Below, piece by piece: positions 23,688 through 31,779 of a DNA stretch of 64,000 bases (position 1 is the stretch's first letter; every line of letters begins with the position of its first letter). A program made the translations under genes and the position numbers. Source of the DNA: Hymenobacter cavernae (GTDB lineage Bacteria > Bacteroidota > Bacteroidia > Cytophagales > Hymenobacteraceae); contig NZ_BMHT01000007.1 in the NCBI RefSeq assembly GCF_014641455.1, positions 1-64,000 of the forward strand, written 5' to 3'. The notes under the pieces were generated by a model, which made no database searches, was not told the origin of the DNA, and saw only the letters and a list, made by a program, of their open reading frames with translations.

Positions 23688-25259
23688 TTACAGCTCCGTG
23701 TGCGTAGCTTTCTTCACCTTCTTATCCTTCACCGACGTAGACCGCAGCACGCTGAAATCTTCCACCTGATCAAGCACATAGCTAGGTACACCCGCGGCCT
23801 TCTTTGTCTTGATGGATTCGAAATCAATCTGTTGCACATCGTTCAGCATGATGGCGGGACGCTGGTCGGGCGTGATGGGGGTGAGGTCGACGTTGCGCAC
23901 GGTCACGTTTTTGGCGTGGCGAATGAAGAAGCCGTAAGCCGGCAACTCGCCGAACATAACCGGGTCTGGATAGTCTTTCTCCGCTTCGGGCACCTTGAGC
24001 TTGGCTTGCGCCGCCGTGCCGCCGCCTGCGTAGTAGATCTTGATATTGCTCAAACTCACGTCCTCAATCGGGTGGCCGGGGATGCCGCTGATGATGGACG
24101 CGTACCGAGGGTCGGCGTTGTACACCACGACGTTGCTGATGTTGATGCGGCGCAACGCACCGACCGGCGTACCAGCCGGGCCGCGCATTCGGGCACCTAG
24201 GCGCAGGAAAATGGGCGAGCTGGAAAGGTCGCGCATGGTGAGGTTCGTCACGCTGACATCTTCGAGAATGCCGCCATCCACGGTTTCCAAGGCCAGGCCG
24301 CGGCAGAACTCGAACACGCAGTTGGAGATGGTCACGTTCTTGAAGCCGCCGTTCGACTCAGTGCCGAACTTGATGCGGCCGGTCACACCGTCGTGGTCGG
24401 GCACGAGGTCGGCCTCTTTGCGCTCGTAAGTGCCTTTCAGCAGTGTGCCGCGGTCGTAGCCGCTCACCTGGCAGTTCGTGATGGTCACGTTTTCGGTGGC
24501 GCGGGCATAGCCTAGGCCGTAAGAGCTTTTGAGGCAAATGGCATCGTCGAAGGGCGAGTTCACGGTGCAGTTCGACACGCGCACGTTGCGGCAGCAGTCA
24601 ATATCAAGGCCGTCGCGGTTGGTGTCGATGCGTAGGTTGTCGATGGTCATGTTGTCGACTCCGGTGGCGAGCAGCACGAAGTGGCCGCCATAGAGCACCG
24701 TAAAATCGCGCAGCAACACGTTGCGACACAGCTTTAAAGCAATGGTTTTGTTGCCAATGCCGGGCTTGTTGGGCTTCTCGCGCGTCAGGCCCTTGGTGCC
24801 GTCGATCATGCCCGGACCTAAGATGGACACGTTTTCCAGGTTCTCGCCCCAGATCAGGCTGTTGTGCCAGTGGCTGTGGCCGAAATCCTGGTATTGGTCC
24901 GAAGCGTTGGGCTCGGCCAGGTCGTAGAGGCCCTGACCTAGATTGGGGTCGGCGGCCAGGAGGGTAGCGCCTTGCTCTAAGTAGATGCAAATGTTGCTTT
25001 TAAGCCGAATGGAGAACGAAGGATAGGTGCCGGCCGGGAAGTATACCTGCCCACCGCCAGCCGCGGACGCAGCTTCGATGGCGCGGTTGATGGCTGGCGT
25101 ATCAATGGTTTTTCCGTCGCCCACGGCTCCGTAGGCTTTGATATTGTAGACGGTGGTGGGCGGGGTTTTTAGCGTTTGGGCGGAGAGGCTGGGGGCAAAG
25201 CAAAAAAAGCTCAGCAACAGCCAAAGCCTGCAAGGCGAGTAGTTTTTAGAAAGGCTCAT
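23688..25259 (-). CDS. secreted GH28 polygalacturonase/rhamnogalacturonase
   Basis: The 523-residue protein has a signal peptide (about 1-27, ending SLSAQ), a pectate-lyase-like N-terminal turn (YNIKAYGAVGDGKTIDTPAI) and a right-handed beta-helix of glycoside hydrolase family 28. Catalytic motifs are visible: N214-x-D216 in TNRDGLD, the Asp pair 238-239 in PFDDAI, and R295-I-K. The canonical GHG is not clear, as in some rhamnogalacturonases and exo-enzymes. It hydrolyses the galacturonic acid backbone of pectin and, with the PL11 lyase next to it, forms a small pectin-degrading set. No sorting domain. Confidence 0.9.
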   Translation of the reverse strand: MSLSKNYSPCRLWLLLSFFCFAPSLSAQTLKTPPTTVYNIKAYGAVGDGKTIDTPAINRAIEAASAAGGGQVYFPAGTYPSFSIRLKSNICIYLEQGATLLAADPNLGQGLYDLAEPNASDQYQDFGHSHWHNSLIWGENLENVSILGPGMIDGTKGLTREKPNKPGIGNKTIALKLCRNVLLRDFTVLYGGHFVLLATGVDNMTIDNLRIDTNRDGLDIDCCRNVRVSNCTVNSPFDDAICLKSSYGLGYARATENVTITNCQVSGYDRGTLLKGTYERKEADLVPDHDGVTGRIKFGTESNGGFKNVTISNCVFEFCRGLALETVDGGILEDVSVTNLTMRDLSSSPIFLRLGARMRGPAGTPVGALRRINISNVVVYNADPRYASIISGIPGHPIEDVSLSNIKIYYAGGGTAAQAKLKVPEAEKDYPDPVMFGELPAYGFFIRHAKNVTVRNVDLTPITPDQRPAIMLNDVQQIDFESIKTKKAAGVPSYVLDQVEDFSVLRSTSVKDKKVKKATHTEL

Positions 25260-25362
25260 TATGTGGTAAGGTGTAGCACAACCGCGTGAGTGGAAAAGCT
25301 AGGTTGTGCGTCAATATTAAACGGCTAGGCTTGAACGGGTCTACTGTACTGTGCTGGACTAC

Positions 25363-25481
25363 TGTAGGAACGCGCCGCGCCACGGCGCGTTCGGCACCCG
25401 CGCCAACCGAGCCGCCTGAGCGACCTAGGTTAGCGGTGCTGTTTCGTTCAACGATTGAACGCGCCGTGGCGCGTTCCTACA
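25363..25481. repeat. GTAGGAACGCGCC inverted repeat
   Basis: Left arm 25363-25392 (with an extra GCGCC) and right arm 25457-25481 are complementary; the loop carries ACCTAGGTT and GTTCAACGATTGAAC. It lies in the divergent gap between GH28 and the formamidase-like gene. The gap otherwise shows no clear promoter consensus. Confidence 0.85.
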
Positions 25482-25543
25482 AGCAACGCTACGACCGATC
25501 CTCCTGTCTGTAGCTTGATAACGCAAGCTCATCAACCTCCCGC

Positions 25544-26590
25544 ATGAAAAACCGCTACCTGCCGAAAACGACATTCCTGGTTTTAAGCACCTTCGCGCTC
25601 CTGACCACCGGCGCGCACGCCCAGCCAAGCAAACCAACCACGCACCAGCTAAAAGTGACGCCTAGCACCGTTGCCTGGGGCTACTACGATGCGGCCGCCA
25701 AGCCCGTACTGCGCATCAAATCCGGCGATGCCGTCGACGTGGAAACGCTTATTACCAACAGCCCCACGCGCCTGGAAGGAGCCGGCGTGAAGCCCGAAGA
25801 CGTCGAGCAGTCGTTGCGCGACATTTACAAAGATGTAACCAACAAAGGCCCCGGCGGCCACATCCTCACCGGCCCGATCTACATCGAAGGCGCGGAGCCG
25901 GGCGACGTGCTGGAGGTGCGCATTAGAAAAATCGACCTAGCTATTCCCTATGCTTACAACGCGTTCGGCCCCACCAGCGGCTTCATTCCCGAAGACTTTG
26001 GCTACGCCAAAATGAAGATCATTCCGCTGGATAAGAAGAAGAACGTGGCCCATTTCTCACCGGGTATCGACATTCCGTTGCGGCCATTTTTCGGCAGCAT
26101 GGGCGTGGCGCCACCGCCGGCGTCGGGCCGTGTCAACAGCGCGCCTCCCGGCATTCACGCCGGCAACCTCGATAACAAAGAGCTGGTAGCCGGCACCACG
26201 CTCTACATTCCGGTGCACGTGCCGGGCGCCTTGTTTGAAGTAGGCGACGGACACGCCGGCCAAGGCAACGGCGAAGTGGATATCACCGCTTTGGAAACCT
26301 CACTGCGCGGCACGCTGGAGTTCATCGTGCGCAAAGACATGCACCTGACCTGGCCCCGCGCCGAAACGCCCACCGCCTACATCTCAATGGGCATCGACGA
26401 GGACCTGACGAAAGCGGCCAAGATAGCAGTGCGCGAAATGGTGGATTTTCTGATGAAGGAAAAAGGCCTCTCCCACGACGACGCCTACATGCTGGCCAGC
26501 GTCGCCGCCGACCTAGATGCTACGCAGGTAGTCGACGGCACCCGCGGCGCCCACATGATTATCCCGAAAAGCATTTTCAAGAAGAAGTAG
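25544..26590 (+). CDS. secreted acetamidase/formamidase-family protein
   Basis: The 348-residue product has a signal peptide (ending TTGAHAQ, about 27). Its body is of the FmdA/AmdA amidase family: STVAWGYYDAAAKP, GHILTGPIYIEGAEPGDVLEVRI, FGSMGVAPP, SAPPGIHAGNLDNKEL, DGHAGQGNGEVDITALETSL, with the conserved metal-site His/Asp residues of that family. Such enzymes hydrolyse formamide or acetamide, but many secreted relatives have unknown substrates. The stop codon TAG lies within the start of the following repeat, so the last residues may have been changed by repeat insertion. Confidence 0.88.
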   Translation: MKNRYLPKTTFLVLSTFALLTTGAHAQPSKPTTHQLKVTPSTVAWGYYDAAAKPVLRIKSGDAVDVETLITNSPTRLEGAGVKPEDVEQSLRDIYKDVTNKGPGGHILTGPIYIEGAEPGDVLEVRIRKIDLAIPYAYNAFGPTSGFIPEDFGYAKMKIIPLDKKKNVAHFSPGIDIPLRPFFGSMGVAPPPASGRVNSAPPGIHAGNLDNKELVAGTTLYIPVHVPGALFEVGDGHAGQGNGEVDITALETSLRGTLEFIVRKDMHLTWPRAETPTAYISMGIDEDLTKAAKIAVREMVDFLMKEKGLSHDDAYMLASVAADLDATQVVDGTRGAHMIIPKSIFKKK

Positions 26591-26698
26591 GAACGCGCCA
26601 CGGCGCGTTCAATCGTTGAACGACGCGGCACCGCTAACCTAGGTCACTCAGACGTCTCGATTGGCACGAGCGACGAATGCGCCGTGGCGCGTTCCTAC
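26587..26698. repeat. GTAGGAACGCGCC inverted repeat overlapping a stop codon
   Basis: Left arm 26587-26610 and right arm 26676-26698 pair well, and the loop again holds ATCGTTGAACGA and AACCTAGGT. The first arm includes the TAG stop codon of the formamidase-like gene. A spurious open frame into the M1 gene begins in the right arm. Confidence 0.85.
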
Positions 26699-26773
26699 AG
26701 CGGTAACGCAGCCAGAACGGTGATATCTAGCTTGCTATGTTACCTTGCCGTGCCAATTGGCTCGCCATATTCC

Positions 26774-29236
26774 ATGAAGAAACTCTGTCTGCTCGTTGTT
26801 GCTGCCACGATCGGGGCTTCCGCTTTAGCTCAGCAACCTAGCTCTGCGGCTGCCAGCAGCTACCGCGCCACACCTACCAAAGTCAACGCCCTGGTACACA
26901 CCAAGCTCGAGGTGCGCTTCGACTACGCCAAGCGCTACCTCTACGGCAAAGAGTGGGTGACGCTCAGGCCGCACGGCTACGCTACCGATTCGTTGCGGCT
27001 GGATGCCAAAGGTATGGACATCAAAACCGTAGCCTTGGTGCAGAATGACAAGCAGTTGCCGCTCAAGTACGACTACAACCAACAGCAGCTGCTCATCAAC
27101 CTAGGTCGAGCGGTGAAGGTAGGGGAGAGCTACACGATTTACCTGGAATATACCGCCAAACCTGATGAGTTGAAGGTACAAGGCAGCGCCGCCATTAGCG
27201 ACGCCAGAGGCTTGTACTTCATCAATCCCGACAGCACCGTGGCCGGTAAGCCGGTGCAGATCTGGACGCAGGGTGAGTCGGAGTCGAACTCGGCGTGGTT
27301 TCCGACCATCGACAAGCCCAACCAGAAAACGACTTCCGAAATCAGCATGACCGTGCCCAGCAAGTACGTCACGCTGAGCAACGGCAAACTCGTGTCGCAA
27401 ACGCCCGCCGGCGCGGGGCTGCGCACCGATACCTGGAAGATGGATCAGCCGCATGCGCCGTATCTGGTGATGATGGCCGTTGGTGACTTCCGCATCACGA
27501 AAGACCAGTGGCGCGGCAAGGAAGTGAGCTACTACCTGGAGCCGCAGTACGCCGCCCAGGCCAAGCAAGTGTTCGGCAAAACACCGCAGATGCTGGAGTT
27601 CTTCTCCAAGAAGCTAGGGGTGGAGTTCCCCTGGAATAAGTACTCGCAGATTGTGGTGCGTGACTACGTGAGCGGCGCCATGGAAAACACCACGGCCTCG
27701 CTGTTCGGCGAGCAGGCCCAGGGCACCGCCCGCGAGCTGCTCGATTGGGAGTACGCCGGCGTGGAGCGCGAAATTGCCCACGAGCTGTTCCACCATTGGT
27801 TTGGCGACTACGTGAGCTGCGAAAGCTGGAGTAACCTGACCGTAAATGAGTCGTTCGCCAACTTCTGCGAAACCATCTGGGCCGAACACGCTTACGGCAC
27901 CGACGCCGCCGAAGCGCAAGGCTACCGCAGCCTGTCGACGTACTTCCGCAACCCCGCCAACTTCACCAAGCCGCTCGTGCGGTTTCAATACGCCGACAAG
28001 GAGGACATGTTCGACGCCGTGACTTATCAGAAAGGCGGCAACATTCTGAACATGCTGCGGGTGTACCTAGGTAACGAGGTGTTCTTCAAAGGCCTAAACT
28101 TGTACCTGCGGCAGAATGCCTTTGGCAACGGCGAAGCCCAGCAGCTGCGCCTGGCGCTGGAAGAAGCTTCAGGCCAAGACCTGAACTGGTTTTTCAACCA
28201 GTGGTACTACCGCGCCGGCCACCCCATTGTCACCATTGACTACCGCTGGGATGCCGCGCGTAAAATGGAAGAAGTAACCATCAAGCAAACCCAAGCAGGT
28301 CAACCGTTTACCTTGCCTTTAAAGGTAGATGTGTACGTGAACGGCAAACCCGAGCGCCACGCCGTGTGGCTGCGCGAGGCCGTAACAACGCTCCAGCTTC
28401 CTGCCGCCGCCAAGCCCGATCTGGTGAACGTCGACGCCGAGAAAGTGCTGGTTTGGCAGAAAACCGACAACAAGACCCTGGCCGAGTACGCCTACCAGTA
28501 CGCCCACGCCCCGCGCTACCTCGACCGACTCGAAGCCTTGAAGGCGAGCAAGGAAAAGCAAACCGACAAGCTAGCTCGCCAAACCATAGTGGCTGGCCTC
28601 AGCGACAAGTTTTTCAACATTCGCGTCGCCGCCATCGAAAACCTGGATGTGAAGAACAGCGCCACCCGTAAAGCCGCTGCGCCCACGTTGCAAAAGCTAG
28701 CTTTGGCGGATTCGTCGGTGAAAGTGCAGGCGGAAGCGCTAAAAGCGCTGGCTGAGTACAGGAGCAAGCGCTACGAAAAGGTGTTCGCGCAAGCCTTGCG
28801 GAGCCAATCGTACGCGGTGCAGGGCGCAGGGCTGGAAGGTCTGGCTGCTATTGACCGGAAGGAAGCGCTGGCCCAAGCCAACGCCCTCGAAGCTGATAGC
28901 AAAGGCGCACTTATTCAAGCAATTGTGGGGGTTTATGGGCAGAGTGGCGAAGTCAGCAAGTGGCCCTTTGTACTGGCTCGGTTTGATGCCGGCAGCCCAA
29001 ACGACCGCTTCAACATGCTGCCAGGTTTCAGTGCCTTGCTAGGTCGGGTGCAGGACCCGGAGGCGTTTGCCCAAGGCGTGCGTCGCATCAAAGACATGGC
29101 CGTGAAATACAAGCCATACGGCATAGATAAGCAGCTGCTGCCGCTGCTGGAATCCTTGAAATCGGACAAAGCAGGCAATGCCGCCGCGCAGCAAGTGGTA
29201 GAGCAAGCCATGAACGAGATACAGGCGGCGAAGTAG
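26774..29236 (+). CDS. secreted M1-family aminopeptidase
   Basis: The 820-residue product has a signal peptide (MKKLCLLVVAATIGASALAQ). The M1 aminopeptidase fold shows the exopeptidase motif GAMEN (301-305), the zinc motif HELFH (336-340) and the third ligand Glu359 in TVNESFANF. The C-terminal third (about 600-820) is helical and HEAT-like, as in the leukotriene A4 hydrolase/DVU-type relatives. It should trim amino acids from peptides in the periplasm. The start at 26774 is chosen because the longer frame from 26684 runs into the repeat and would bury the signal peptide. Confidence 0.93.
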   Translation: MKKLCLLVVAATIGASALAQQPSSAAASSYRATPTKVNALVHTKLEVRFDYAKRYLYGKEWVTLRPHGYATDSLRLDAKGMDIKTVALVQNDKQLPLKYDYNQQQLLINLGRAVKVGESYTIYLEYTAKPDELKVQGSAAISDARGLYFINPDSTVAGKPVQIWTQGESESNSAWFPTIDKPNQKTTSEISMTVPSKYVTLSNGKLVSQTPAGAGLRTDTWKMDQPHAPYLVMMAVGDFRITKDQWRGKEVSYYLEPQYAAQAKQVFGKTPQMLEFFSKKLGVEFPWNKYSQIVVRDYVSGAMENTTASLFGEQAQGTARELLDWEYAGVEREIAHELFHHWFGDYVSCESWSNLTVNESFANFCETIWAEHAYGTDAAEAQGYRSLSTYFRNPANFTKPLVRFQYADKEDMFDAVTYQKGGNILNMLRVYLGNEVFFKGLNLYLRQNAFGNGEAQQLRLALEEASGQDLNWFFNQWYYRAGHPIVTIDYRWDAARKMEEVTIKQTQAGQPFTLPLKVDVYVNGKPERHAVWLREAVTTLQLPAAAKPDLVNVDAEKVLVWQKTDNKTLAEYAYQYAHAPRYLDRLEALKASKEKQTDKLARQTIVAGLSDKFFNIRVAAIENLDVKNSATRKAAAPTLQKLALADSSVKVQAEALKALAEYRSKRYEKVFAQALRSQSYAVQGAGLEGLAAIDRKEALAQANALEADSKGALIQAIVGVYGQSGEVSKWPFVLARFDAGSPNDRFNMLPGFSALLGRVQDPEAFAQGVRRIKDMAVKYKPYGIDKQLLPLLESLKSDKAGNAAAQQVVEQAMNEIQAAK

Positions 29237-29316
29237 GCAAGAAGGATAAAGTATTAATAGGATTATCGTAATATTGTAGCGTAGATTATTTCACCCTTTT
29301 ACTTTAAAAATAACTT

Positions 29317-29781
29317 GTGAAAAAAGTTATATTCTTCTTAGCAGCAGGCTTGTTGCCTGTGTGCGCATCTGCTCAGGCATCTGTTGTCGCAATTACTCGT
29401 TTTGCCGGAAATGGTATTACGATAGCCTCGCGTATGCACAACTCAAAAGCTAGGTCGGCTAAACCAGATGCCACGGTGACGCACTTTCGGGCCGGCAACA
29501 AGTCCATCCCGCAGAAGCGCACGCCCGAAAATGAAATTCGCGGCCGAGCAGCCGAAGACATCAAAACGCTGGAAGGCTTCCTGGCGGCTGCGCAAACGGC
29601 CTATATCCGACCCGAGGAAAAGAACGTGTGCCCCGATCCTTCGTTGGCGCAAGCGCTCATCAACAATATCAAGAAGTTACAGCCTTCGTGGAGTGTGATT
29701 CCTTACCAGCAGGAGCTAGGTTTTTACATACAGGAGCAAAAGCGGCGGCAACAGCCCGATCCAGCTACCGTCACGCCGTAA
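29317..29781 (+). CDS. secreted protein of unknown function
   Basis: This 154-residue frame starts at GTG and opens with a convincing signal peptide (MKKVIFFLAAGLLPVCASAQ). The mature part is basic, then helical (RAAEDIKTLEGFLAAAQTAY) with a Cys-Pro-Asp-Pro segment and a charged C-terminus. I recognise no family. It follows the M1 aminopeptidase by 80 bp in an AT-rich gap that may hold its own promoter, and it ends at a strong terminator. Confidence 0.7.
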   Translation: MKKVIFFLAAGLLPVCASAQASVVAITRFAGNGITIASRMHNSKARSAKPDATVTHFRAGNKSIPQKRTPENEIRGRAAEDIKTLEGFLAAAQTAYIRPEEKNVCPDPSLAQALINNIKKLQPSWSVIPYQQELGFYIQEQKRRQQPDPATVTP

Positions 29782-29801
29782 GGTTGCTTCCCAGCTTGGA
29801 A

Positions 29802-29840
29802 AATAAAATAGCCCAGGGCTTCCGCTCTGGGCTATTTTAT
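29802..29840. terminator. terminator hairpin (AATAGCCCAGGGC)
   Basis: AAAATAGCCCAGGGC...CTCTGGGCTATTTT pairs over at least 12 bp with A/T tails on both sides, between convergent genes. Its arm equals that of the 28-bp palindrome at 21478-21505. Confidence 0.75.
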
Positions 29841-29890
29841 GCATGACACATGCGTTCTATTAAGTTCGTAATGATCTTAAAGACAATAAC

Positions 29891-30331
29891 TTAATTTTCC
29901 ACTTCCACCTTCTCCCTGGCTGCAAACGTCTTGCGGGCTTGCGCAATGGCGGGCGCGTGCTGGCTGGCCCAGTTGCCAAACTCAATAACAGCTCCCAGCA
30001 AACCATGACCTAGCTCCGTCAGGCGATACTCCACGCGGGGCGGCACCTCGGCGTACACGGTGCGCGTCACGAGGCCGTCTGCTTCCAGCGCGCGCAGCGT
30101 CACGGTCAGCATTCGTTGGGAAATGCCGTCGATGCGCTTACGCAACTCATTGAACCGCAGGCTGCCGTCGCTACCTAGGTGCAGGATAGAAAACAACGAC
30201 CACTTGTCGCCGACGCGGTCCAGAATGTCGCGCACGGGGCAGAGGCCGGGGCCGCTTTCCGGGATGGCGAGGATTTTCTGCGCGGCGGCCGCAATTTTAT
30301 CTACTTGATTATCAGCGTTAGTTACGTACAT
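29891..30331 (-). CDS. HxlR-family regulator (YtfH/QorR-like)
   Basis: The 146-residue product is a winged-helix HxlR regulator: CPVRDILDRVGDKWSLFSIL, RFNELRKRIDGISQRMLTVTLRALEADGLVTR, and the PPRVEYRLTELG wing. Cys31 is at the position of the redox-sensing cysteine of this family, so response to quinones or electrophiles is likely. It is divergent from an NmrA-like reductase gene, the same layout as E. coli ytfH-ytfG. A dyad in the shared gap (30391-30405) is a good operator candidate. The ATG at 30331 gives the usual length. Confidence 0.9.
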   Translation of the reverse strand: MYVTNADNQVDKIAAAAQKILAIPESGPGLCPVRDILDRVGDKWSLFSILHLGSDGSLRFNELRKRIDGISQRMLTVTLRALEADGLVTRTVYAEVPPRVEYRLTELGHGLLGAVIEFGNWASQHAPAIAQARKTFAAREKVEVEN

Positions 30332-30381
30332 GTGCCTTAGGAAGAGAAACATGCCTTCTTGTGCCGGGCACGGGCGGCAAA

Positions 30382-30389
30382 TACCTTTG
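30382..30389 (+). promoter_or_regulatory. -7 box (TACCTTTG) of the NmrA-like gene
   Basis: An exact TAnnTTTG match lies 41 bp before the ATG at 30431 and is immediately followed by the dyad operator. Confidence 0.6.
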
Positions 30390-30390
30390 A

Positions 30391-30405
30391 GTTACTAAAA
30401 GTAAC
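30391..30405. promoter_or_regulatory. HxlR-type operator dyad
   Basis: GTTACTAAAAGTAAC is a perfect 6-3-6 inverted repeat placed just downstream of the -7 box, in the intergenic region shared by the regulator and its likely target. HxlR regulators bind dyads of this size and kind, so repression by the adjacent HxlR protein is a direct prediction. Confidence 0.65.
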
Positions 30406-30430
30406 CATTGAAACTTAACCATCCAAGCAC

Positions 30431-31291
30431 ATGCTAGCTATTACCGGTGCCACCGGCCACCTTGGCCGCGCTACCATCGAGGCCCTGCTGCCCAAAGTTG
30501 CTCCCGATCAGATCGTTGCGCTCGTGCGCGACCCGCAGAAAGCCGCCGACTTCAGTCGGCAAGGTGTGCAGGTGCGCCAAGGCGACTACAACGACCTAGC
30601 TTCACTAACGGCCGCTTTCCAAGGTGTTGATACCGTATTGCTCATCTCGGGCGACGACCTGGCGGCTCGCACGCAGCAGCACAAAAACGTGATTGACGCC
30701 GCCAAGCAGGCCGGCGCAAAGCACATCATCTACACCAGCGTGGTGAAGCCTTCGCGCACGTCGCACTTCCCCGCCTCGCCCAGCCACGTCGATACGGAAG
30801 AATATCTGCTGGCTTCGAGCCTGACGTACACGCTGTTCCGCAATGCGCTCTACCTCGATTTTGTGCCGATGATCGTGGGGCAGGATGCGGTGGAAAGCGG
30901 CAAAATCTACTCGGCCGCCGGCGACGGCAAGGTGAGCTACGCGCTCCGCACCGATATTGCCGCGGCGCTAGCGAATGTGCTGACTTCAGCCGGGCACGAA
31001 AACCAGACCTACGACATCAGCCTCGGTACTGCATATTCCATTCAGGATGTGGCAACTGCGCTGAGCGAAGTAACAGGCAAAACCATTGAGTACGTGCCGA
31101 TTTCGAGCGACGACATGGCCGCCGGTATGCGCCAGCACCAAGTGCCCGAGCCGGTCGTGTCGATGATGGTGGGCATGACCGAAGCCATGAAGCAGAACGA
31201 GTTCAATGTACCTAGCTCCAATTTGGAGAAGCTGCTCGGCCATAAACCAACCGATCTGAAGCCGTTCCTGACCAGCGTGTACGGGAAGTAA
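30431..31291 (+). CDS. NmrA-like NAD(P)H reductase (YtfG/QorB-like)
   Basis: The 286-residue product has an N-terminal Rossmann motif (ITGATGHLGRATI, 4-16). The NmrA/SDR-atypical body includes VALVRDPQKA, VRQGDYNDLASL, GVDTVLLISGDD and HIIYTSVVKP. It resembles E. coli quinone oxidoreductase 2 (YtfG), which uses NADPH to reduce quinones. Control by the divergent HxlR protein fits protection against quinone stress. Confidence 0.9.
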   Translation: MLAITGATGHLGRATIEALLPKVAPDQIVALVRDPQKAADFSRQGVQVRQGDYNDLASLTAAFQGVDTVLLISGDDLAARTQQHKNVIDAAKQAGAKHIIYTSVVKPSRTSHFPASPSHVDTEEYLLASSLTYTLFRNALYLDFVPMIVGQDAVESGKIYSAAGDGKVSYALRTDIAAALANVLTSAGHENQTYDISLGTAYSIQDVATALSEVTGKTIEYVPISSDDMAAGMRQHQVPEPVVSMMVGMTEAMKQNEFNVPSSNLEKLLGHKPTDLKPFLTSVYGK

Positions 31292-31299
31292 GCCTAGCT

Positions 31300-31380
31300 G
31301 TCATTCCGAGAAAAGCGAGGAAGCTGGGTTTAGCCACCTAGGTTCATTACTCAGATTCCTCGCTTCTCTCGGAATAACAA
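31300..31380. repeat. GTCATTCCGAG-family inverted repeat
   Basis: Arms TGTCATTCCGAGAAAAGCGAGG and a near-complement enclose a centre with CCACCTAGGTTC. It belongs with 9984-10082 and 53185-53306 and follows the NmrA-like gene by 9 bp. Confidence 0.82.
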
Positions 31381-31384
31381 TACC

Positions 31385-31441
31385 GAGCCCCAGCGGGACG
31401 ACACCATCGTTTCGGCGACCGGTGTCGTCCCGCTGGGGCTC
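31385..31441. repeat. GAGCCCCAGCGGGACGACACC hairpin
   Basis: A 21-bp perfect inverted repeat (31385-31405 with 31421-31441, 15-nt loop) stands 4 bp after the previous repeat. It has no T-tail, so it is not a plain terminator, and I see no second copy. The remaining gap to 31779 holds no other clear feature. Confidence 0.75.
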
Positions 31442-31779
31442 AGTTCGTTTGTTCCGAGGCGGAGTTTGCTACTTGACGCTCTTGTTTTTATAAAAATCTT
31501 AGGATGAGGTAGTAGCTTTTAAAGGAGGTTGCCGCTACGTGCCGGAAGCCGCAAACGCTCGGTAGAAATAATTAACCCTACCTTCACATAGCCGTATTGG
31601 CAAACCAAAAACGGCCTGGAAACTACTGCTGAGCTTGCTTTCAGCCTGAATAGCTCGCAAAATCGAACCGACGAAATACAGGCAGCAACCTAGCCTGGCT
31701 TCCGTGCTTTACCAGCTCACGAGTCCGGATGCTAGCTGCTCAGGCTAGTTTCCGGACTGCGCGTCCCCACCTACGTTGC

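Noticed and set aside
26684..26773. Longer start for the M1 aminopeptidase
   Set aside because: Begins in a palindromic repeat and would put 30 residues before an otherwise perfect signal peptide.
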